NCBI GenBank assembly: GCA_017306865.1
Contig: JAFKHH010000011.1
Span: forward strand, 992,001 to 1,056,000
Reading direction: 5' to 3'
From: Filimonas sp.
GTDB taxonomy: Bacteria > Bacteroidota > Bacteroidia > Chitinophagales > Chitinophagaceae
DNA length: 64,000 nt
Shown here: positions 36,793 to 46,279 of the stretch, piece after piece
Numbering within the stretch: position 1 is the first letter of the stretch
Layout of the letters: each line of letters starts with the position of its first letter
The notes under the pieces: generated by a model
The model's input: only the letters and a program-made list of their open reading frames with translations
Database searches by the model: none
Told to the model about the DNA's origin: nothing
Translations under genes and position numbers: made by a program

Positions 36793-38697
36793 ATGGCTGA
36801 AGAAAAAGGCAAGCAACAGTTTGATTATACGGAAGATAGTATTAAAAGCCTTGACTGGCGAGAGCACATCCGTCTGCGTCCCGGTATGTATATCGGTAAG
36901 CTCGGTGATGGCGCTGCGCCGGACGATGGTATTTATGTACTGGTAAAGGAGGTGTTGGACAACTGTATAGATGAACACACAATGGGATTTGGTAAGAATG
37001 TGAATATTTCCATAGAAGAGAAAACCGTTACGATCCGTGACTTTGGTCGTGGTATTCCTTTGGGGAAAGTAGTAGATGTGGTGAGTAAGATTAATACAGG
37101 CGCTAAATATGACAGCAAGGCTTTCCAGAAAAGTGTGGGGCTGAATGGTGTGGGTACTAAGGCCGTGAACGCACTGAGCGCTTACTTTAAAGTGCAGAGT
37201 GTGCGTGATGGTAAAATGAAAATAGCGGAGTTTGAAAAAGGTGTATTGATCAAGGAACATAAAGAAGTAAAAACGGATGAACCGAACGGTACAGAAGTAA
37301 GTTTCATCCCGGATAATACCATCTTTAGAAATTTCAATTTCCGCCCGGAATATCTTGATGATCAATTGTGGAACTATTGTTACCTGAACGCCGGACTGGT
37401 TATCAATTTCAATGGTAAAAAATATGTAAGTAAGAATGGTTTGCTTGATTTGTTGCAACGCAAAACAAATGAAGATGAGCTGCGTTACCCGATCATTCAC
37501 CTGAAAGGCGAGGATATAGAAGTAGCGCTTACGCATAACAGTGATTACGGTGAGGACATCTTCTCCTTTGTAAACGGCCAGTACACTACACAAGGTGGTA
37601 CGCACCAGCAGGCATTCCGCGAAGCATTTGTAAAAACGATCCGCGATTTTTATAAGAAAGATTATGAGGCGGCTGATATTCGCCAGAGTATAGTGGTGGC
37701 TATCTCCGTTCGTGTACAGGAACCTGTATTTGAGAGCCAGACAAAAACAAAGCTGGGTAGCCAGTACGTGTATGAAGGTGGCCCAAGCATGAAGAACTTT
37801 GTAGCAGACTTTTTTGCGAAAGACCTGGATAATTTCCTGCACCGTAACCCGTCTACAGCAGAGGCGCTAAAAAAACGTATTGAGCAAAGTGAGAAAGAGC
37901 GTAAGGAGCTAAGCGGTATCCGTAAGCTGGCAAACGAGCGGGCAAAGAAAGCCAACCTGCATAATAAGAAATTGAGAGATTGCCGTTACCATTATAATGA
38001 TGAGCCAACAGGCAAAGACAAAGCGGCTGTACAGGAAAAGCAAAAAGATTCATCCATCTTCATTACGGAAGGGGATAGTGCCAGTGGTTCTATTACCAAG
38101 GCGCGCAATGTGGAAACACAAGCTGTATTCAGCTTGCGCGGTAAGCCGCTGAACAGCTTTGGTCTTACTAAAAAGATCGTGTATGAGAATGAGGAGTTCA
38201 ACTTGTTGCAACACGCGCTGAATATTGAAGATGGCCTGGAAGGGTTGCGTTATAATAATATTATCATTGCGACCGATGCAGACGTAGATGGCATGCACAT
38301 CCGTTTATTACTAATGACTTTCTTCCTGCAGTTCTTTCCTGACCTGGTGAAGAAAGGGCACGTATATATATTGGAGACGCCATTGTTCCGTGTGCGTAAC
38401 AAACAGGAGACGATATATTGCTATGATGAAACGGAAAAACAGGCTGCTATTAAAAAATTGGGTGGTAAACCAGAGATCACACGCTTTAAAGGGTTGGGAG
38501 AAATCTCTCCTGAAGAGTTTGAACGTTTCATCGCCGCAGACATGCGCTTGCAACCGGTGATCCTTGAACATGGCGACCATATCCAGACATTGCTTGAATA
38601 CTTCATGGGCAAGAATACTATGGAAAGGCAAGAGTTCATTATAGATAACCTGAGAGTAGAATTGGATTTGGTGGAGGAAGAAGTGGCTGCTAAATAA
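36793..38697 (+). CDS. parE: DNA topoisomerase IV subunit B
   Basis: 634 residues from ATG 36793; a longer frame from TTG 36673 runs over the promoter and is rejected. GHKL ATPase: [65 protein letters not shown] and [19 protein letters not shown]. Length and lack of an insertion fit ParE rather than GyrB. It forms topoisomerase IV with ParC (encoded 1.6 kb downstream). Confidence 0.95.
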   Translation: MAEEKGKQQFDYTEDSIKSLDWREHIRLRPGMYIGKLGDGAAPDDGIYVLVKEVLDNCIDEHTMGFGKNVNISIEEKTVTIRDFGRGIPLGKVVDVVSKINTGAKYDSKAFQKSVGLNGVGTKAVNALSAYFKVQSVRDGKMKIAEFEKGVLIKEHKEVKTDEPNGTEVSFIPDNTIFRNFNFRPEYLDDQLWNYCYLNAGLVINFNGKKYVSKNGLLDLLQRKTNEDELRYPIIHLKGEDIEVALTHNSDYGEDIFSFVNGQYTTQGGTHQQAFREAFVKTIRDFYKKDYEAADIRQSIVVAISVRVQEPVFESQTKTKLGSQYVYEGGPSMKNFVADFFAKDLDNFLHRNPSTAEALKKRIEQSEKERKELSGIRKLANERAKKANLHNKKLRDCRYHYNDEPTGKDKAAVQEKQKDSSIFITEGDSASGSITKARNVETQAVFSLRGKPLNSFGLTKKIVYENEEFNLLQHALNIEDGLEGLRYNNIIIATDADVDGMHIRLLLMTFFLQFFPDLVKKGHVYILETPLFRVRNKQETIYCYDETEKQAAIKKLGGKPEITRFKGLGEISPEEFERFIAADMRLQPVILEHGDHIQTLLEYFMGKNTMERQEFIIDNLRVELDLVEEEVAAK

Positions 38698-38787
38698 TGC
38701 GAAATGAAATAAATTGTTTTATTGTTACAGGGCTAAATAGGTTGGCTTATAACAATTAAACAATCCAACAATTTAACAATTAGAATA
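38698..38787. repeat. Inverted word repeat after parE
   Basis: aattgttttattgttacagg on the left and caatccaacaatttaacaatt on the right pair imperfectly. Confidence 0.6.
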
Positions 38788-39645
38788 ATGATTCATATAG
38801 TTTTCAACGAAGCGGATATTGCAGTATTGCAGGCAGCCATAGAAATGGATGCTTCGCTGCAGGGTGACGTTGTGCAGATAAAAGATGATTATGCTATTGG
38901 TCCGGTCATCAATATATATGAAACAGAAGGCTACCAGGCAAGAAAAGAGTTTTGGAAAGAGGTGCTGGAGTTTTCTCCATATACAGAGCAACTGGACCTT
39001 GTAGATGACAAGCTAACTGTTCACAACCTTGTGAAACAACTGAAGGAAGACAGTTCGCTGCATGTTTGGATATGGATGGGGCAGAACCAGCATGATGTGT
39101 GCGGTTACTACTGGCTCATGAGCCAGTTGAAAGACTTGCAAGGGCAAGTACAGGTGTTATACCTGAATAACCTGCCATTCATAAATGAAAAAGGTGGCAT
39201 CTTTTATCCGTCTTTTTTGCACCAGATACAGCCGAAAGAATTTCTAAAGGCTAAGAAACTGGCGCGCCCGATCACGCTGAGCGAGTTTGAAGTAGACCCC
39301 GATGAGTGGAAGAAATTGTGTAGCGACAATGCAATAGTGCGCATGCTGGAGGGCGGTAAGAAAATAGCGAATAAAGAAGCAGACTATTATGATAAGCCAT
39401 TGCTGAGTGTACTGAGCGGTGATTTTCAAAAATTAGGAAAGGTGCTACAGAACGCATTTTCTAAAGCAAAGATCGTAACAGGCGATGCGTTCCTTGTTTG
39501 GCGCTTACGCCAGTTGGCTGCACAGGGCATTATAGAAATACAGGGTGACCTGGCAAAGGGATGGAAAGACCTGGCAGTAAAATTACCCGGAGCAGCGAGT
39601 TCAAATGCAAATGCAGAGGAAGCAGAGAATACCAGTGTTTCATAG
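38788..39645 (+). CDS. DUF1835/DUF3658 domain protein
   Basis: 285 residues. DUF1835 at the N-terminus (IHIVFNEADIAVLQ, DDYAIGPVINIY) and DUF3658 at about 145-285 (FLVWRLRQLAAQGIIEIQGD). Function unknown. It lies between parE and parC with repeat-filled gaps of 90 and 147 bases. Confidence 0.9.
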   Translation: MIHIVFNEADIAVLQAAIEMDASLQGDVVQIKDDYAIGPVINIYETEGYQARKEFWKEVLEFSPYTEQLDLVDDKLTVHNLVKQLKEDSSLHVWIWMGQNQHDVCGYYWLMSQLKDLQGQVQVLYLNNLPFINEKGGIFYPSFLHQIQPKEFLKAKKLARPITLSEFEVDPDEWKKLCSDNAIVRMLEGGKKIANKEADYYDKPLLSVLSGDFQKLGKVLQNAFSKAKIVTGDAFLVWRLRQLAAQGIIEIQGDLAKGWKDLAVKLPGAASSNANAEEAENTSVS

Positions 39646-39792
39646 CGTTTCAAGGTTTACAAGTTTCATTTTAAGTCTTATAATCAAAGCGTCAATGGAA
39701 TTTTGAAATCCTGAAACTATAGTAGAACGATTAGTGCGAAGAAGAGTAGTGAAACAATGGAACTAGTAAACTATGTGAAACAATAAATAACC
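39646..39792. repeat. Inverted repeat (gtttcaaggtttacaagtttc words)
   Basis: gtttcaaggtttacaagtttc (about 39648) and its partners gaaacaatggaactagt and actatgtgaaacaat (about 39748-39784) make an imperfect long hairpin. Confidence 0.6.
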
Positions 39793-40182
39793 ATGAAGAT
39801 CAATAGCATTCACCATATTGCCGTAATAGCAGGTAACTACGAAGAGAGCAAGCGCTTTTATACGGAGGTATTGGGTTTTGAAATATTGAATGAGGTATAT
39901 AGAGCGGAGCGGGATTCTTACAAACTGGATTTAGCGGTTAACGGGAAGTACCAGATAGAATTATTCAGCTTTCCGGAATACCGGGAAAGAGCTTCTTTTC
40001 CTGAAGCAAAAGGGTTAAGGCACCTTGCATTTGCTGTAGATAATGTAGCAGAATGGATCGAATTTTTGCGCAGCAAAAATGTAGATGTGCAGGATGTACG
40101 TATAGATGAACATACGGGAAAACGATTCACTTTTTTTTACGATCCGAACGGGCAACCGCTGGAATTGTATGAAGAGATTTGA
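39793..40182 (+). CDS. VOC-family glyoxalase-like metalloprotein (SMU1112c/YaeR type)
   Basis: 129 residues. IHHIAVIAGNYEESKRFYTEVLGFEI, then ELFSFPEYR, GLRHLAFAVDNV and FYDPNGQPLELYE give two beta-alpha repeats with metal ligands His, Glu, His and Glu. The YaeR/GloA2 subfamily is close, but a substrate is not known. Confidence 0.92.
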   Translation: MKINSIHHIAVIAGNYEESKRFYTEVLGFEILNEVYRAERDSYKLDLAVNGKYQIELFSFPEYRERASFPEAKGLRHLAFAVDNVAEWIEFLRSKNVDVQDVRIDEHTGKRFTFFYDPNGQPLELYEEI

Positions 40183-40281
40183 AATTTAAAATTTGAGATT
40201 TGAAATGTGCAAGTATAAGAGCCTGCATAATCTCGAATTAGTGAATATCAAATCTGAAATATCAAATATCAAATTGTAATA
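40183..40281. repeat. Inverted repeat (gagatttgaaatttg words) before parC
   Basis: Words tttgaaatttaaaatttgag and atatcaaatctgaaatatc pair imperfectly. Copies are at about 48970 and 55656-55742. Confidence 0.6.
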
Positions 40282-42798
40282 ATGGCTAAAGAGAAACAGT
40301 CGATTGATTTAACGAACGAGTCGGGGGTGCAGGGGCAGTATAAAACATGGTTTTTGGATTATGCGTCTTATGTAATACTGGAACGTGCTGTTCCCGCAAT
40401 TGAAGATGGGCTGAAGCCTGTGCAGCGTCGTATTCTGCACTCAATGAAAGAAATGGATGATGGCCGCTTTAACAAAGTGGCAAATATTATAGGCCAGAGT
40501 ATGCAATACCATCCGCATGGTGATGCTTCTATTGGCGATGCGCTTGTAAACATGGGGCAGAAAGACCTGCTGATAGAAACGCAGGGTAACTGGGGTGATG
40601 TAAGAACGGGGGATGACGCGGCAGCGCCTCGTTACATCGAAGCACGTTTGTCAAAATTTGCTTTGGAAGTAGCGTTTAATCCTAAAACAACAGAATGGCA
40701 GGCGAGTTATGATGGCCGTAAACAAGAGCCAGTAACATTGCCAATGAAGTTCCCTTTGCTACTGGCGCAGGGTGCTGATGGTATTGCTGTAGGCTTGTCT
40801 ACAAAAATATTACCACACAACTTTTGCGAGTTGTGTGATGCCTCTATTAAATACCTGAAAGGAAAGAAGTTTGAATTATATCCGGATTTCCAGACGGGCG
40901 GCATGATAGACACTGCTAATTATAACGATGGCAAACGCGGCGGTAAAGTGCGTGTGCGCGCCGTAATAGAAGAGCTGGATAAGAAAACACTGGTGATCAG
41001 GAGTGTGCCGTATGGCGTAACTACCAGTACGCTGATGGACTCCATCGTAAAAGCGAATGACCAGGGTAAGATCAAGATAAAAAAGGTAACAGATGCAACA
41101 GCGAAAAATGTAGAAGTACAGGTAGAATTAGCTGCGGGCATCTCTCCTGATATTACAATAGATGCATTGTATGCTTTTACAGACTGTGAAGTGAGCATTT
41201 CTCCGAACGCATGTGTGATCGTAGATCAGAAACCGCGTTTTATGGGTGCGCATGATCTTTTGACTGCATCAGCAGAAAATACCAAGAGACTACTGCAACG
41301 TGAGTTGGAGATCAAACTTAGTGAACTGGAGGATAAATGGCACTATACATCCCTTGAGAAGATCTTCTTTGAAGAAAAGATCTATAAAGAGCTGGAGCAG
41401 AAACATGCTACATGGGATAAAGTGATAGAGGCGATAGATAAAGGATTTGAACCATTCAAGAAGAAACTGAAACGCGCTATTCAACGTGAAGATATTCTGA
41501 AGCTGACGGAAAAACCGGTAAGAAGGATCTATCGTTTGGATATTAATGAACTGAATGAGCAGATCAAGGCAATAGAGGCGGATATAAAACAGGTAAAACA
41601 TGACCTGGAGCATCTGACTGAGTTCGCAGTTGCCTATTATGAGAACCTGTTGAAAAAATATGGTAAGGGCCGCGAACGTAAAACAGAGATCAAGCAGTTT
41701 GATGTAATACAGGCAAAAGCCGTTGCGATCGCTAATACCAAACTATACATCAACAGGGTAGAGGGCTTTGTCGGTACTGGCTTGAAAAAAGATGAATTCC
41801 TGGCGGATTGTTCTGACCTGGATGATGTAATCGTATTTACCAAGCGCGGTATTATGAAGATCGTGCGTGTGGCGGACAAAGTGTTTATAGGTAAAGACAT
41901 ATTGCACGCAGCCATTTTCCAGAAAAATGACGAGCGCACTACCTATAATATGGTGTATGCAGATGGCGCATCGGGTATTGCGTATGCAAAACGCTTTAAT
42001 GTAACGGGCATTACCCGCGATAAAGAATATGACCTTACAAAAGGAAGTGATAAATCTAAAGTATTATACTTTACTGCTAATCCTAATGGTGAGGCGGAAA
42101 CGGTAAGGATCGTATTAAGCCCGAACTGTTCTGCACGTACGAAGGAGTTTGATTTCTACTTTGAAGAAATTGAGATCAAAGGCAGAAGCAGTATGGGTAA
42201 CCAGGTTACCAAATATCCTGTTCGTACCGTGAAGTTTAAAGAAGCCGGTAAGTCTACACTGGCTGCGCGTAAACTTTGGTTCGATGATAAGTTTGGCCGT
42301 CTTAACTCAGAAGAGAAAGGGCTGTACCTGGGTAAGTTTGATGGCGACCAGAAGATCCTTGTGTTGTACACAGATGGTAACTATGAGATCACAGATACGG
42401 AGATGACACAACGTTTCGATCCTGAAAAAGTATTGTTAATAGAGCGTTTCGATCCGGAAAAAATAATCACAGCTATTTATCTTGACAATGATAAACTGCA
42501 ATACAATGTGAAGCGTTTCAAAATAGAAACAACTACACTGCGTAACAGGTTTATGTTTATAAAAGAAGGCAATGGCAACAGGCTGGAAGCAGCTACTACA
42601 GATCAGAAACCTATACTGTTATTAACAGTGGGGCGCGGCACGCAACAACGTACGCAGAAAATGAAGATCGCAGATTTTGTAGAGGTAACAGGATGGAAGA
42701 CCATTGGTAATAAACTGGCGGACTTTAATAAGAGTACTGAAATGGCCTGGGAGAAAAAGAAAGAGGATCTGGATAACGGGCAGCAGGAGTTATTTTAA
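40282..42798 (+). CDS. parC: DNA topoisomerase IV subunit A
   Basis: 838 residues. YASYVILERAVPAIEDGLKPVQRRIL, then YHPHGDASIGDALVNMGQ, and the catalytic Tyr in AAPRYIEARLSKFA at about 120. A coiled region (about 365-470) is followed by the beta-propeller-like C-terminal domain (about 490-838). Together with ParE it decatenates chromosomes. The gene lies 99 bases after the VOC gene. Confidence 0.96.
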   Translation: MAKEKQSIDLTNESGVQGQYKTWFLDYASYVILERAVPAIEDGLKPVQRRILHSMKEMDDGRFNKVANIIGQSMQYHPHGDASIGDALVNMGQKDLLIETQGNWGDVRTGDDAAAPRYIEARLSKFALEVAFNPKTTEWQASYDGRKQEPVTLPMKFPLLLAQGADGIAVGLSTKILPHNFCELCDASIKYLKGKKFELYPDFQTGGMIDTANYNDGKRGGKVRVRAVIEELDKKTLVIRSVPYGVTTSTLMDSIVKANDQGKIKIKKVTDATAKNVEVQVELAAGISPDITIDALYAFTDCEVSISPNACVIVDQKPRFMGAHDLLTASAENTKRLLQRELEIKLSELEDKWHYTSLEKIFFEEKIYKELEQKHATWDKVIEAIDKGFEPFKKKLKRAIQREDILKLTEKPVRRIYRLDINELNEQIKAIEADIKQVKHDLEHLTEFAVAYYENLLKKYGKGRERKTEIKQFDVIQAKAVAIANTKLYINRVEGFVGTGLKKDEFLADCSDLDDVIVFTKRGIMKIVRVADKVFIGKDILHAAIFQKNDERTTYNMVYADGASGIAYAKRFNVTGITRDKEYDLTKGSDKSKVLYFTANPNGEAETVRIVLSPNCSARTKEFDFYFEEIEIKGRSSMGNQVTKYPVRTVKFKEAGKSTLAARKLWFDDKFGRLNSEEKGLYLGKFDGDQKILVLYTDGNYEITDTEMTQRFDPEKVLLIERFDPEKIITAIYLDNDKLQYNVKRFKIETTTLRNRFMFIKEGNGNRLEAATTDQKPILLLTVGRGTQQRTQKMKIADFVEVTGWKTIGNKLADFNKSTEMAWEKKKEDLDNGQQELF

Positions 42799-42905
42799 AC
42801 GTCATTAGACAATAAGTCATAAAGTAAAATTGTTAAATGGTTACATTGCCTGATTGTTGTATGCAAAGCAACGTAACCATTTAGCCATGTAACAATCGAA
42901 CAATT
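42799..42905. repeat. Inverted repeat between parC and the OmpA gene
   Basis: aattgttaaatggttacattgcctgatt (about 42827) and the complementary-type aacgtaaccatttagccatgtaac (about 42870-42905) form a long imperfect hairpin around atgcaaagc. Confidence 0.7.
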
Positions 42906-43727
42906 ATGAACTATCTCGGAAAAATCTCATTGAGCCTGGCAGCGATTGTTGCTTTCGGCAGTTGTGTCTCCAAACAGAAATTTTTGGATTCGCAGATCGC
43001 AATGCGCACATTGAAAAGTGATAGTGCCATGATGGCTAACAGGATTGGCCAGTTAGAAAAAACATTGGCTGACCTGCAAGGACAATATGGTAATCTGAAA
43101 GATCAGAAAGGCAACCTGGAAGATAAGCTGAGTGCGGTATCATCTGATGCTGCTGATAAGCAAAGCCAGTTAGCAAAGAGCCGCCAGCAAATAGCAGATC
43201 AGCAAAAACGCTTGCAACAACTACAGGCATTGATTGACTTGCAGAAACAGAAAGCGGCAGAGCTGAGAAAGAAAATGACAGATGCATTGGTTGGATTTAC
43301 TGCGAATGAACTGACCGTATCGCAGAAAAATGGTAAGGTATATGTAAGCCTTTCGGAAAACCTGCTCTTCCCGTCCGGTAGTGCTGTTGTGAATGATAAG
43401 GGCAAAGCTGCGTTGAAGAAGTTGGCTGATGTATTAAATGTGAACCCGGACATTACGGTAGATATAGAAGGGCATACAGATTCTAACCCGATGAAGGGGC
43501 CTAAGTTTGAAGACAACTGGGCGCTAAGCGTAGGGCGTGCTACTTCTATTGTGCGTATACTGGTAAATGATTACAAAGTTGCACCAGAGCGTGTAATAGC
43601 TTCTGGGCACAGCCAATACGACCCGGTAGAAACGAATGCCACTCCTGAAGGCAGATCAAAAAACAGGAGAACGGAAATAATTCTATCTCCGAAGTTAGAT
43701 GAGTTGTATAAGTTATTGGAATCGTGA
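42906..43727 (+). CDS. OmpA-family lipoprotein with coiled coil
   Basis: 273 residues. Lipobox AFGSC (about 15-19), a coiled-coil region (about 35-125) and a peptidoglycan-binding OmpA domain: LLFPSGSAVVNDKGKAALKK, DIEGHTDSN, NWALSVGRATSIVRIL, GRSKNRRTEI. It should link the outer membrane to the cell wall. It ends 27 bases before a terminator. Confidence 0.95.
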   Translation: MNYLGKISLSLAAIVAFGSCVSKQKFLDSQIAMRTLKSDSAMMANRIGQLEKTLADLQGQYGNLKDQKGNLEDKLSAVSSDAADKQSQLAKSRQQIADQQKRLQQLQALIDLQKQKAAELRKKMTDALVGFTANELTVSQKNGKVYVSLSENLLFPSGSAVVNDKGKAALKKLADVLNVNPDITVDIEGHTDSNPMKGPKFEDNWALSVGRATSIVRILVNDYKVAPERVIASGHSQYDPVETNATPEGRSKNRRTEIILSPKLDELYKLLES

Positions 43728-43729
43728 TA

Positions 43730-43943
43730 ATGTACGATGTTAGATGTACGATGTAAAAAAGGACTGAGATCACAACTGATCTCAGTCCTTTTTTTGTATT
43801 TGAAATAAAAAAGAGCCAGATATTCCATATCTGTAAAAGCATGATTTCATTAGCCTTTTAATCGGTTAAGATGTTAATTTAACGACATTGATTGCCGTTT
43901 GACGATTTATAGTTATTTACATCGTACATCTAACATCGTACAT
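43730..43943. repeat. Perfect 25-nt inverted repeat pair
   Basis: Positions 43730-43754 and 43919-43943 are exact reverse complements (acatcgtacatctaac core), enclosing about 165 bases with the terminator. Each arm contains the direct word gtacgatgt twice. Confidence 0.9.
43755..43796. terminator. Factor-independent terminator after the OmpA gene
   Basis: A perfect 12-bp stem (43761-43772 with 43777-43788; ggactgagatca), flanked by A6 and T7 runs. It is enclosed by a larger inverted pair. Confidence 0.85.
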
Positions 43944-43947
43944 GGTA

Positions 43948-46269
43948 TTATCTGCTTTTCGTATATAAATTCAACAACGGTATATCTACACAAAAGGATA
44001 AACTAATGCGCCCGTAGCTTTTACTATAATCATTAATGGAAGGAGACACATTACGCAATAATGGCCCTGACTGGTAACCGAGGTTTACAGAGATCGGCGT
44101 ACCGCCGATACCATAAGAGAAAAATAAGCCAGGTGATACAATGTCTGCCAATGTTATAGTTGGTACACTTTCCGTTTTATCATCCTTAAAACGAAACGCA
44201 GTAACGGCACCGATGTCTATTAACGATAAGAAGATAGAAGTGGAGGAATGATTTTTTACCTTCTTGCAATTACCTCCCCAGCTTACCGCAAAACCGACCG
44301 GTGCAGTTACACCGTAGCTGTTAACTTTAAATTTGTCATCCACACCACTGATCTTTTCACTGCCGATAAAAAGACCCGTGTAGGCATTTAGAGATACATT
44401 GAACTTCGTATTGCGTTTCACGCGTGATGAGCCTGTTGGTAACGCAAATGATTCTATTACAGATTCCACCTCGTCACTGCTTTTTGCAGTAGCTACTGCC
44501 GCCATAAAGCTGCCATAGTAAACAAGTTTACTTTGCGCTGTTTCCATGTGTGGATTGCTTAGCGAAGGCATGCTTACCGTATCTTCAGTTGTAGCTACAA
44601 GCCTGTATATTTTCACCGTATTGTTGATAGCACCAGCGTAGTTACGGCTATTAATATCCGTAAGCAGGTTTGCTGCCGCATAGCTTACGGTAAAGTATTT
44701 TTTCAACGTCGCTTTCAGCGTATCTGTTTTTATCAGCTTGCTCGCATAAGGTAAGTCCAAAGCCTGGGTAGTATAATCCAGTATGCCCACCGTTGCGGTA
44801 AAGTATTTGGCATATAAAGCAATTTTTGCAGAGTCGCTCAATGCAGCAGTCTGCTGTTGCAGCAAACTTCTTATTGCATCCGTTTTATCACCGAACCCCA
44901 GCACAAAACGTTTATAAGCATTGTAGGTATTGATGTTGTTGTCATAGACCGCTGCTGCACTATTCAGTATAGTTAATAAGTCCGTGTGGGTGAATTGTAC
45001 ACTATCATAGCGGTATTTTGCCAACTGGTACACAAGCCCCAGGTAAATGCGCAATGCTTTCTGATTGTTTACCAATTCCCGTATCTTCCCGATACTTACC
45101 CAATAGTCTGCATTTGTAGCAGTAGCGGTATCGTGCAGCGACTCGCTGATTAGCTGAATAGCCTGCACACTACCCTTGATGTTTTTACTGACATTGTCAA
45201 GATAAGTAACAGGATAGTTTGCTATAATATCACCTGGGTGAGTCTGGTTGCCCAATTCTGAAGCAATATAACAAGCCGAGCGCAACGCTGCAGCCCATTC
45301 CTGGTGCGCATCAAAGAATGCCTTATGATTATCTATAATGCCCGGCAGGTTTGTATAGAGCGCCGCAATGTCTGCTTTAAAACCTTCACGCAGGTTTTGT
45401 ATATACCGCTGGTAATCGTAAATGTCCTGGTCTATAGAGTGCAGCAAGCTATACGTTTGTGGAAACAATGTTTTCAGGTCTGCATAGGCAGGATCGTCCA
45501 GCACCTGTTTAAATTTATCAAAGAACGCCAACCCTAGTTCCTCCTTAGTGCGCTTAACCAGGAACTTCGCAAGGCCATCAGCAATGCTGGTTACGTCCAA
45601 CCCGCCGATAGAAGACAATACAGAACCGGTAAAACCTCCGAGGAAGTCTGAAGAAAGATGCGGACTTAAAGAGGTTTCTCCTTGCAGGAACAGGTTACCA
45701 TCGAAGCCTTTGAATTTATAGTAGTTCAATATATAAGTAGTCGTATTCGGTGGTAATGTTGCCAATTGCAATGCATCATATACAGGGCTCTTGGTAGGTT
45801 GCGGATAAACCGTAACTACACCATTCAACCCGTTGTTATTCGCATTGTTGGTAACAGTTGCGTTTGATGGCGTAGTTACCAGGTTTACTGCAAGTGGCAC
45901 AGTTGTTAGTGGATTACCTGCTGCATTTTTTATAATGATAGCCAAAGGAAAACTGATCTGCTGTGTGGCATCCGGGTAAGTAGCTACTACGCCGGTAGAT
46001 GTAAAATGAAAAACGGTAGAATCCTGCGCAATGCTTGCTGCATCAAATATTAGCCTGAACAGATCTGGCGAGTTTTGGCCGGGCACAAGCGTTACACTAT
46101 TAGCCAGGTGTTGCTTGTTGTAGAAAACAAGGTCATTCTGGTCCGGGTTCCCGTTTACAAACGAAGCTGTTGCTTTCAGTGAATCTACATACACCACAAT
46201 TCGTTGCTTTTGCTGCCCGAATGCTGCATTCATTAGTATGAGGCTTATTGCTGCAAGGATATATCTCAT
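43948..46269 (-). CDS. Secreted or outer-membrane protein of unknown function, partner of the protease gene
   Basis: 773 residues, signal peptide (cleaved near AFGQ, residue 19). The first 150 residues are beta-rich; the middle (about 230-600) is mostly helical; the last 150 are beta strands ending in a hydrophobic aromatic/basic tail (VDIPLLNLYTKSR), suggesting an outer-membrane beta structure. No family recognised. It begins 10 bases downstream of the protease gene, on the same strand, so the two are surely co-transcribed. Confidence 0.8.
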   Translation of the reverse strand: MRYILAAISLILMNAAFGQQKQRIVVYVDSLKATASFVNGNPDQNDLVFYNKQHLANSVTLVPGQNSPDLFRLIFDAASIAQDSTVFHFTSTGVVATYPDATQQISFPLAIIIKNAAGNPLTTVPLAVNLVTTPSNATVTNNANNNGLNGVVTVYPQPTKSPVYDALQLATLPPNTTTYILNYYKFKGFDGNLFLQGETSLSPHLSSDFLGGFTGSVLSSIGGLDVTSIADGLAKFLVKRTKEELGLAFFDKFKQVLDDPAYADLKTLFPQTYSLLHSIDQDIYDYQRYIQNLREGFKADIAALYTNLPGIIDNHKAFFDAHQEWAAALRSACYIASELGNQTHPGDIIANYPVTYLDNVSKNIKGSVQAIQLISESLHDTATATNADYWVSIGKIRELVNNQKALRIYLGLVYQLAKYRYDSVQFTHTDLLTILNSAAAVYDNNINTYNAYKRFVLGFGDKTDAIRSLLQQQTAALSDSAKIALYAKYFTATVGILDYTTQALDLPYASKLIKTDTLKATLKKYFTVSYAAANLLTDINSRNYAGAINNTVKIYRLVATTEDTVSMPSLSNPHMETAQSKLVYYGSFMAAVATAKSSDEVESVIESFALPTGSSRVKRNTKFNVSLNAYTGLFIGSEKISGVDDKFKVNSYGVTAPVGFAVSWGGNCKKVKNHSSTSIFLSLIDIGAVTAFRFKDDKTESVPTITLADIVSPGLFFSYGIGGTPISVNLGYQSGPLLRNVSPSINDYSKSYGRISLSFCVDIPLLNLYTKSR

Positions 46270-46279
46270 AAAACAGTTA

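Noticed and set aside
36781-37842. 353-codon open frame on the minus strand
   Set aside because: Antisense to parE with odd composition (His, Phe, Ile and Tyr rich) and no recognisable domain.
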